Program-made: the position numbers and the translations under genes | The notes under the pieces: generated by a model | The model's input: only the letters and a program-made list of their open reading frames with translations | What the model was told of the DNA's origin: nothing | The model's database searches: none | In this document: positions 57,501 to 64,000 of the stretch, in pieces | Layout of the letters: each line of letters starts with the position of its first letter | How positions within the stretch are numbered: the stretch's first letter is position 1 | Source: Sipunculus nudus | Lineage: Eukaryota > Annelida > Sipuncula > Golfingiida > Sipunculidae | DNA: 64,000 nucleotides | NCBI GenBank assembly: GCA_026874595.1 | Contig: CM049306.1 | Location: forward strand, 83,166,142-83,230,141 | Reading direction: 5' to 3'

Positions 57501-60500
57501 GTCCGTCTTCCGTAGGGACTTTTTTCCAGTAAAACAACTTTAATTAATCAAAATTTAATTGTATACCAAAAATTAGATCAAAATCTGTTAAATTTTTTTA
57601 AATATTGGCAAAAAATATAAAATTGGTACCTTAAATTTTGCCCAAATTTGGCCATGGCACGTTTTTTTCCTGTAAGTACTGTGGATTTAATTTTCACACC
57701 ATGTATACATGAGGATTTAATCTGTTAAAATCTGAAATTTGAAAATAAAAGCTGCAAAATTAGGCTAGTTATTGAATTTTTTTGGAGGCTCTTGTTGTAT
57801 TCCCTTACATTGTCAAGCAGTCCACTTTGATGACTGTAGGTCATTCAGTGCACATCTCTATGCTCCCCAGGCTGTTGACATAATTTTAGATGTCCCCAAA
57901 ATCTCCTACCATACCGAAAATTGGGTCATTAGGACTTTGTTCCTTTGAGATATTAAGGAAAAAAAACTCTGTTTTCCATAAAAAAAGCCATTGTTACACT
58001 TCAAGGCTGCCTAATATCAAAACCACTGATCTGTTTTTGATCCTATTTAGTATTCACATTCTTTTATACATTTTCTATGAACATACCAACAATTGGTCAG
58101 TATTGGGTATTATTTTGAAGTTATGGGCCAAAACATAATGCAATTTTTAAAAAAATCAGGAAATATATTTACTCACCTTACATGAGAATTGCTGAACCTA
58201 CAGACTTTTTTTCAGGAATATAACTTTATTTAATCAAGATTCAATTGTTTACCCAAAATTAGATCTAAATTTTGCAAATTTTTCAAGTTATTAGCATAAA
58301 TAAAAAATCAGTTCCTTAAATTTTGTCCAACTTTGGCACTGTTGATTTAATTTTCCCAGCATATATGCATAAGGATTTAATCTTTTAAAATCTGAACTTT
58401 CAAAAGAAATTGATTGGAATGAATAGCTTTTATTCATGTTTTCATACACCATGTCAAGTGTTGTTTACATCTAGCCCACCTAGTAGTACAGCCTTCACTT
58501 GCATTATGTAACCCACCCCAGGCAGCTTACCTTGGCCCAGCTTGGCCACTACTGGCAGGCTTCCCCTCTGCCCTGCACTCATCCCCCCAGCTGGTGCATA
58601 AACTAGATGAATGTTATAATTTTCTGTATTTTATTTTATTCTTGGACATGCTACATTTTAGATTTTGTATTGAACCACCAGGGTAACAATGATTAAAGTG
58701 TACATTTAATTGTGTCCACAAAGTGGTGTATTGCTGTGAAAGTGTGGATGTTCATGAGATAAGTAATCCCTTACTTCAGAAGAGTAAAAACTTCACCAGG
58801 TGTGAAATTGACTATTAATTCCAGTAATTAATTAAAACTGGGATAGTAATTAGCACAATATTGTTTGTCCCTCATTCAACCAACAGTGTGTATACTTTAT
58901 TTGAAAAGATGTTTTATTTTATCAAATTTACTTTTATTTTATTTTGGAGAATAAAATTAAGCATGTCCTGAAAACTCCAATGTGCAAAATTTTTAATAGT
59001 GATTCAAAGAATATTCTTGTAGATGCCATGTTGTGGCATTATTTTCTTTTAAAATCAGTTTAAACATGTATGATTTAAAAATAATAAAATATATGTGTAT
59101 GCATAATATGACCCAATGTTTTTTACTCTGTATATATAATGATTGCAACTTTTGCAACAATTCTAATATTTCAACTTATATTTTCAGGTTTTTTAATTAA
59201 ATATTTATGAACCTGTAATTAAAAAAATGATTCAGATAAAAACTTCTTAATGGAAAAAGTGGATCTGCTTAAAAAAATAGGATTATATATAAACTTAAAT
59301 GCATTATTCTCTTGAAAGTGAAATAAAGGTATTAGTCCATTCTGTCCACTTGCCTGTCCATCTGTAAATTTTCGTATGCAACACAGTATCTCAAAACTTT
59401 TACTGTTTTTCTTCATGACAGTCTTGTCAGAGTATTAGTTTGCAATCATATATTTAGAACTTTACTATAACCAAGTAGGAGGGCCCCTTTCCTCTTAGCT
59501 TTTCATATTCTTATATAAATGAAAAACATTACAATAGAATATTTCTACATCCACCTTCGTGCTGCCCTCACTTTTCCCTTCTCCAAACCTCATCCCAAAA
59601 TTAGCCTAAGTAAGCAAGAACAAGATGAATCAGATATATTTATACTTTAATATTTTGTATAACTATTCGTCCATAGGTACCTATGTACATGCCAGAAATT
59701 ATGTCAATATTGTGTAATATGTAGACATAGTGGGCATCACAATAATGTACCTTGTCAAGACTAAAGAGATATTGTGTCATACAGTCACATATTCATAAAT
59801 CACTTCATCAGCATAGTTAATCATAACATCATATCTGTCAAATTGAACGCTTGCAGACTACCATACACTTTAGATCCTTCAACAAATAGCCTTATCATCA
59901 TTCTACTACTGCTTATTACTGCTGTCATTGCATTCATATTTGCTCAAATATATCACAATTTTCAACCCCTCCTAAATAAATAAAAAATAAACCACTTTAT
60001 TTGACTCTATTAATCCATCAGTCAGGTAATTTCATTTATCATTTACTCATATATTACATTACATTCCTTTATAATAGCCCAACATGTACATGATATTCAT
60101 AAGCTTTATCGACTCGATATAGTATCACAGTGGAGAAACATTTATAGTCCAATCACGATCAGCTGAGCGCTGTGACCCATGGGTCCCTTGTTTACAAATA
60201 TTTTTCTCTATTTTTGAGACCTTTAAAGATGTGGTTATCTGTCAACAGGGTACAAATTGAACAACTGGACCTAGAATCTTCATTCTTGTCATGCAAGGAG
60301 GCCCATGAAAAGTGTCTGTGGAAACCTGAAATTAGGTCTCTGTTACCCATATCCTCCAAGCTATAGGACTCCAAAGTATCCCTCAGAATAATGGAAAATT
60401 TGATACAAAAGCTGAAGTATCTGAACAACTAATCCAGAGACCACCATGCTTCTTTGCATGGATATTGACCATTAAGTGTTTTTATTAGTTTCTGCAGACT

Positions 60501-63347
60501 CGTGGAGCCACCTGTATTTTTTTTAATTTATTTTCTCTATTTTTTAGATATATTAATACAGACACAATCTCAGCCTGTTGGTTAATCTGTTTGATGCTTC
60601 AGTTGAATGGGTATATACTACCATTCAGATGATAAAATTTCTTTTTGCAAATCTCTTCCCAGTCAGCTGAGCGTCATGACCCATGGGTCACTTGTTTGTG
60701 TCCTGGTGTCACCCAGGCCCAGTGTCTATCGCATCTGAGGGTCCTGTATGTGTAATCATCCCCATTGCTTTGTCATAACACCTAGGAAACCCCCAAAGAC
60801 AGAGTCTATATTTTTTCCTTGCATTCAGGAATGGGAGAGAGGGGTGACATATATCTGTTTGTGCATCACCAAAACAAACTCATCCTAGTCCTGTCACTTG
60901 TCAGCTCTAGGTTTGTTCACTTTTGTTGGGCTTCTCACAGTGTGATTGTCTGTGATTTTGTGCTATATCTTATGATATCTTAGGAATTCATAGATCTACT
61001 TGTGTGAGAGCACCCACAACCAGCATCTGTCTAAAGATATCATAGGGACAGCAAGAATGTCAGTCAGGGTTTTGATCATGTTCACAGATTGTGAAACAGC
61101 TAATTGTGAACTCAGAAATATTAGACAATCCAGATTCAGAAAATTCCATTGTGTCACACAGATGCTGATGAATAAACAGATGTGAAATGTACTGTGTGTC
61201 ACTTGCTAGGATAAAGCATGCAGGTTGCAGACCATTTTTACCAGAGAATTGTAACAGATAAGGGGCTGGTATCTGCTGTGATATTGATAATTCTCTGTAA
61301 TTGTGCTTATGACTGTCACAGAAAATTTTAGGCATTGTGGCAAGTCACAGCTCAGAAATCATAAAATGTAGAAAAAAAGCCCTGTGGGAGGCCTGCTTCA
61401 TTATTTATTTATTAGTGAATTTTATATTTCTTCAAAGGAAATTAAGTCAACATTATATAAACAGTGAAACTTCAAAATTATGACCAACAAAGGGACCTTG
61501 AGAAAGTGATCAAATTTCCGAGGTGGTCGTCCAAGCTAAGTCTGTTTAAAGAACAACAAGGAATTAGGACCGTGATAAAGTGGTGTTTATTATAGGTGGT
61601 CGCTAAAGTGTAGTGGTTGTTAGGCAGGGTTTTACTGTATATGCCAATATATTACTGATTTTTTCCAGAAATATATGCAATGCATGAGTTTAATTCTGGG
61701 TATATGTACTTTATATGGATGAGAGGCAAGAAAAGATTTTTGGTAATGCTCATATGAATTTTATTACATCATCACAGGTTGGTTTTACGGCTTCAGCACA
61801 AGAGATAGAAGGGTCTGTGGCATCTTTCCCCGGAGCTACATACACATCAAAGATGTCATTCATACATTTAATGGGTGAGTTAAAATATCTACATCAAAGC
61901 TTGTTTATATCAGTATATTATTCTTGATCATTGGATATGATTTCAACAACATTGCTTTATGTAGGTTTTTCAAGGTTTGACATGTAAATACTTTAAATGT
62001 TCTTGATAACCAGGAAATTCTGTGTTTAAAACAAACTGGAAGCCTTACAAAATCATAGCCGTGTTGAGTCAGAATTTGTAGGTAAAGCATCTGAAATTCA
62101 GTTACAAATACTTCCATCCGTTTTAACAACAGATGAGTTAATTGTATCCGCCAAAACAGAGTTTTGCAGATACTATGTTTTCAGGCCACTGCAGCCGCGG
62201 CATAGGTGTCTGGAGAACTCCTCCGTAACGGCTGGGCAGAATTTTACGAAACCCAGGATTATGTTTGGGTCACATGTGAACTGCTGGGCCCCAATTTTGT
62301 TTTGACCTCTGACCTTTCCTCTGCACTCTGTCTCCATCTGTGCGTCTGTGTCCACACAAAAGCCCACATATCTCAGGAACCGTTTGACTGATCAAGGAAA
62401 AAAATTAGTACAAATGTAGCCCATGGATAGCTTTATAACATACACAAAAAATGGTGGCGCCACCTGCAAACATGTTTGCACAGTGTCCATCTGTTCATCT
62501 GCCTTGGGTTAAAATCACTCATATCTCTGCAGTGGTTTGACTAATTCACCTGAAATTCAGTATGCGTATACATCCTGGATAGCTTTCTTGATTTTATAAC
62601 AGGTGGCGCCACCTACATTCACGTTCAAGCTGCAAACATCCATGCTTATATCTCCGGACTGGTTTGACATATCTTCCTGAAAATTTGCATGTGTATAGAT
62701 CTCGCATAGCTCTTTATCATTAATAAAACTGGAGGGACCACTTGCAACCATTTTTGTACAGCGTCTGTCTGTTTGTCTGCCGTGGGTTAAAATCACTCAT
62801 ATCTCAGTAGTGGTTTGACTTATCTGCCTAAAATTTTGCATGTTTATACATCTTGGATAGCTTTCTTAATTTTTTTTTGGGAGGTGGTGCCACCTACATA
62901 CACATTTTGGCTGCAGACATCCATGCTAATATGCAACACCTCACTCTATTTCCCCTTGCCACTCAATCCATGCCTCGCTTCACCTGTTCCACTCTGATTT
63001 TGGGGGATACACGTAGTTGCTTGTCGACTACCCGTATTCTAGTTGTACTATTACAAATAATGAAACCAATTTTAACAGCAGATGATTGTGTGTTTTATGT
63101 TAAAACCTAAACAATACCTTTCCTAATTAAATTTACCAAATACAAGGGTATGCATGTAAGGTTGTGTGATTGTTGAACTTTGCAGGAAGCTAGATCTTTG
63201 TAATAAATTTTCTTATGTGTGGTTGATATCAGTGACTGTTGTATTCACAGGGGATATGAGACCATCACACCCAAGGAGTCACCTGTGGTTCAAGAAATCA
63301 CAACGGTTTTGCGAGAGTGGGGAGCCCTATGGAGACAGACCTACTTG
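48535..63347 (+). CDS. DOCK1: Dedicator of cytokinesis (DOCK-A, DOCK1/2/5-like), first four coding exons (partial)
   Basis: Exons 48535-48577, 50423-50506, 61778-61874 and 63251-63347 join in phases 1, 1, 2 and 0 with GTAAGT, GTGAGT and GTGAGT donors, and encode 107 residues. The start MVWTPADKSNRYGV is followed by the N-terminal SH3 domain: AIYNYKNEGQ, LDIGDTVYILRQ, GWFYGFSTRDRRVCGIFPRS and YIHIKD. Then comes TPKESPVVQEITTVLREWGA and WRQTYL, the start of the conserved region after SH3. DOCK proteins are Rac GTPase exchange factors; in this subfamily the SH3 binds ELMO. YNY wording favours DOCK1/2/5 over DOCK3/4. The DHR1 and DHR2 domains must lie beyond the window. Intron 2 is 11.3 kb and full of transposons. 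Confidence 0.92.
48578..50422 (+). other. DOCK intron 1
   Basis: AT-rich. No additional exon is needed because the flanking exons join in frame. Confidence 0.8.
50507..52003 (+). other. DOCK intron 2, first part
   Basis: No exon recognised. Around 51,346-51,470 a CAGGGCTCAACATTAAC phrase and a weak inverse match suggest an eroded hAT-like MITE. Confidence 0.5.
52004..52334. mobile_element. MITE with ~35-bp inverted ends
   Basis: AAGGTATGGTTCTCAGGCAC occurs near the left end and its exact reverse complement near the right end, extended outward by A-rich text and TAAGGCC / GGCCTAA at the extreme ends. No ORF. Non-autonomous DNA transposon. Confidence 0.85.
52395..52610 (+). pseudogene. LINE reverse transcriptase fragment
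   Basis: CIEDVLVWMTSNKHKLNTRK, then KTDLMPVSS and a SIKYLRIF stretch, match the RT thumb-side block of CR1/L2-type LINEs (I.D...WM..NKLKLN..KTE.ML..S...VK.LGV). Short and without other RT motifs. Confidence 0.75.
53481..54249. mobile_element. hAT-type MITE with 8-bp target duplication
   Basis: Terminal inverted repeats begin CAGGGTTGGGGCCAGGTAC on both ends. Perfect 8-bp ATAAATAA flanks the element at 53,473-53,480 and 54,250-54,257, the hAT signature. The ends are built of GTACCTGTACCT subterminal repeats. About 769 bp, no transposase. Confidence 0.95.
55270..55570 (+). promoter_or_regulatory. Possible promoter and first exon of an unknown gene inside DOCK intron 2
   Basis: A short stretch (55,300-55,352) has CCAAT-type motifs in both orientations (ACCAAT, ATTGGT, ACCAAT) around a CRE-like TTGACGTCG. 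From an ATG at 55,444 a frame encodes basic residues and then LVRLIYIFTVIYVFVSLLI, a signal-anchor-like span. It ends at a good splice donor, AAAG|GTGAGA, at 55,570. Such a layout is typical of type II membrane enzymes. No following exon was found, so this is only a suggestion. Confidence 0.3.
56600..56726 (-). mobile_element. SINE fragment, tail-side part, split copy
   Basis: Matches the tail-side body of the SINE at 12,388-12,814: GTATGTACATCTGCAGAGTT, GGGACTAC-TGACAGGG and TAGCACTCG. It stops abruptly at TTTTTTT where a repeat beginning AGCTCAGCTGAC takes over. Confidence 0.85.
56727..60697 (+). repeat. 'AGCTCAGCTGAC' repeat family, outer copy inserted in SINE
   Basis: Starts AGCTCAGCTGACTTTCAGTC and ends CAGCTGAGCGTCATGACCC-ATGGGTCACTTGTTTG. 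It holds ~335-bp units with GGACCTAGAATCTT and GGTCTCTGTTACCCATATCC at about 56,856 and 57,194, and a third at 60,264 beyond a nested insertion, plus GTGGCGCCAC palindromes. No ORF of note. SINE sequence continues on both sides, which proves insertion. Confidence 0.75.
57456..60193 (+). repeat. 'AGCTCAGCTGAC' repeat family, inner nested copy
   Basis: Starts TTAGCTCAGCTGACTATAAG and ends CAGCTGAGCGCTGTGACCC-ATGGGTCCCTTGTTTAC, the same terminal words as the outer copy, and interrupts one of the outer copy's internal units. Inside, CCAAAATTAGATC-containing units recur at about 57,560 and 58,250. The stretch 58,400-60,150 is AT-rich without a recognised feature. It includes the intact version of the RE2 target (ATTAG at 58,290-58,294). 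Confidence 0.65.
60698..60795 (-). mobile_element. SINE fragment, second part of split copy
   Basis: TCCTGGTGTCACCCAGGCCC and TGTAATCATCCCCATTGCT match the SINE at 12,541-12,640 and continue where the fragment at 56,726 stopped. The tRNA-like head is missing. Confidence 0.85.
61461..61639. mobile_element. Probable short MITE
   Basis: ACAGTGAAACTTC at the left and GGGTTTTACTGT at the right are near-inverse ends (9 of 10 terminal bases). GGTGGTCG phrases occur internally. No clear target duplication. Confidence 0.4.
62200..62920 (+). repeat. Tandem ~290-bp units with GGTGGCGCCACC palindromes, DOCK intron 3
   Basis: GGGTTAAAATCACTCATATCTC recurs at about 62,506 and 62,785 (shown here as the shared phrase TTAAAATCACTCATATCTC), with GGATAGCTTTCTT and G(G)TGG(C/T)GCCACCT following each time. 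Same palindromic word as in the repeat at 57,080 and 57,425, so the families are related. Confidence 0.7.
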
Positions 63348-64000
63348 GTAGGATCTTATGCAGTATAGATTAGATCCCAATCAAGCAGAAATTCCTGCAT
63401 AATATTGATAAGGGTATACTTGATATGAAAAATGTTAGAGCTAAGTTTTGAACTTTTGTTTAAAGCTTTTATCTGAAGTGTCAGACTTCAAACCTATCCC
63501 CCCATCCGAGCTATAGTCGTGGTCCATTGTCCGTCATCCGTCCGTCTGTTGGTCTATCTGTTAGTCTGGCACATTTTGAAACCATAAGACCTACAAATCC
63601 AAAATTTGGCATTCTGTTAGATGTCCCCAAGATCTCCTACCAAACCGAAACTGGGTAACCATGACTTCTTTCCTTTGAGAAATTATGAATAAAACTTCAA
63701 AATTCAATTAAAAACCTATTATCACATTTCACGACTGCCTAATATCAAAACCACTGACCTGTTTTTCTTAATTTTTACCAGGAGTATTCTCCTATATATT
63801 TCCTATATACATGCCAGAAATTCAGACTGTTAAGTGTAATTTGTATAAGTTATGGGCCTGAACATATTGGACTTTGTAAAACATCAGGAATAATATTTGC
63901 TCTCTTAACATGAAAATTTTTGAAGCTAGAGAATTTTTTCCAAGTATATAACTTTGTTAAATTTAGATTAAATTGTATATCCAAAATTAGATCTGCATGG
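63348..64000 (+). other. DOCK intron 4 with truncated 'AGCTCAGCTGAC' family copy
   Basis: From about 63,508 the sequence reads GAGCTATAGTCGTGGTCC-ATTGTCCGTC and then follows the inner copy at 57,480 onward and the copy at 47,234-47,775, running off the window. No exon seen. Confidence 0.65.

Overview
The window is animal nuclear DNA: AT-rich, with spliced genes, long introns and dense transposable elements. A cilium gene, a DOCK gene, a tRNA-derived SINE, Ty3/gypsy elements, a KRBA2/Ginger-like integrase relic and many short inverted-repeat elements together suggest a lophotrochozoan, most likely a mollusc. The repeats only support this phylum as an inference, and no species can be named.

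Layout. Positions 1-6190 hold the last six exons of a CFAP43-like gene on the plus strand, ending in a stop codon and an AATAAA signal. From 6.2 to 19.4 kb there is no intact gene, only a ~40-bp minisatellite, a 104-bp tandem repeat, a dead non-LTR reverse transcriptase, a complete SINE with a 16-bp target-site duplication, and a 2.4-kb array of a 37-bp unit with 555-bp higher-order structure. Positions 19,403-28,363 are a full-length Ty3/gypsy element (RE1) with 344-bp LTRs, gag, protease, RT-RNase H, integrase and an env related to the baculovirus F/errantivirus family. Its frames are broken in several places. Positions 29.2-31.5 kb hold a broken minus-strand integrase gene with a Cys-rich tail and a Ulp1-like protease domain.

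Positions 35,259-47,228 are a second gypsy element (RE2) on the minus strand, with 205-bp LTRs that read as identical, a CTAAT target duplication, intact gag and pol, and a textbook -1 frameshift signal between them (slippery U UUA AAA, 6-nt spacer, 9-bp hairpin). Downstream of pol it carries an extra gene: a zinc-finger-like segment followed by a TatD-family metal-dependent nuclease with all metal ligands present, split by one frame change. This extra gene is the best candidate here for an undescribed system. A 2.2-kb foldback element with 9-bp target duplications sits in the RE2 leader.

From 48,535 to beyond 63,347 lie the first four coding exons of a DOCK-A (DOCK1/2/5-like) Rac exchange factor, encoding its N-terminal SH3 domain. 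Its 11.3-kb second intron contains a hAT-type MITE with a perfect 8-bp target duplication, other MITEs, a LINE relic, a SINE split by a nested repeat family, and a possible promoter plus signal-anchor exon.

The host genes are unrelated neighbours. Inside RE2 the parts form one retrotransposon programme: LTR transcription, primer binding site, Gag, frameshifted Gag-Pol, TatD accessory gene, polypurine tract. All calls come from reading the sequence; no database search was run.
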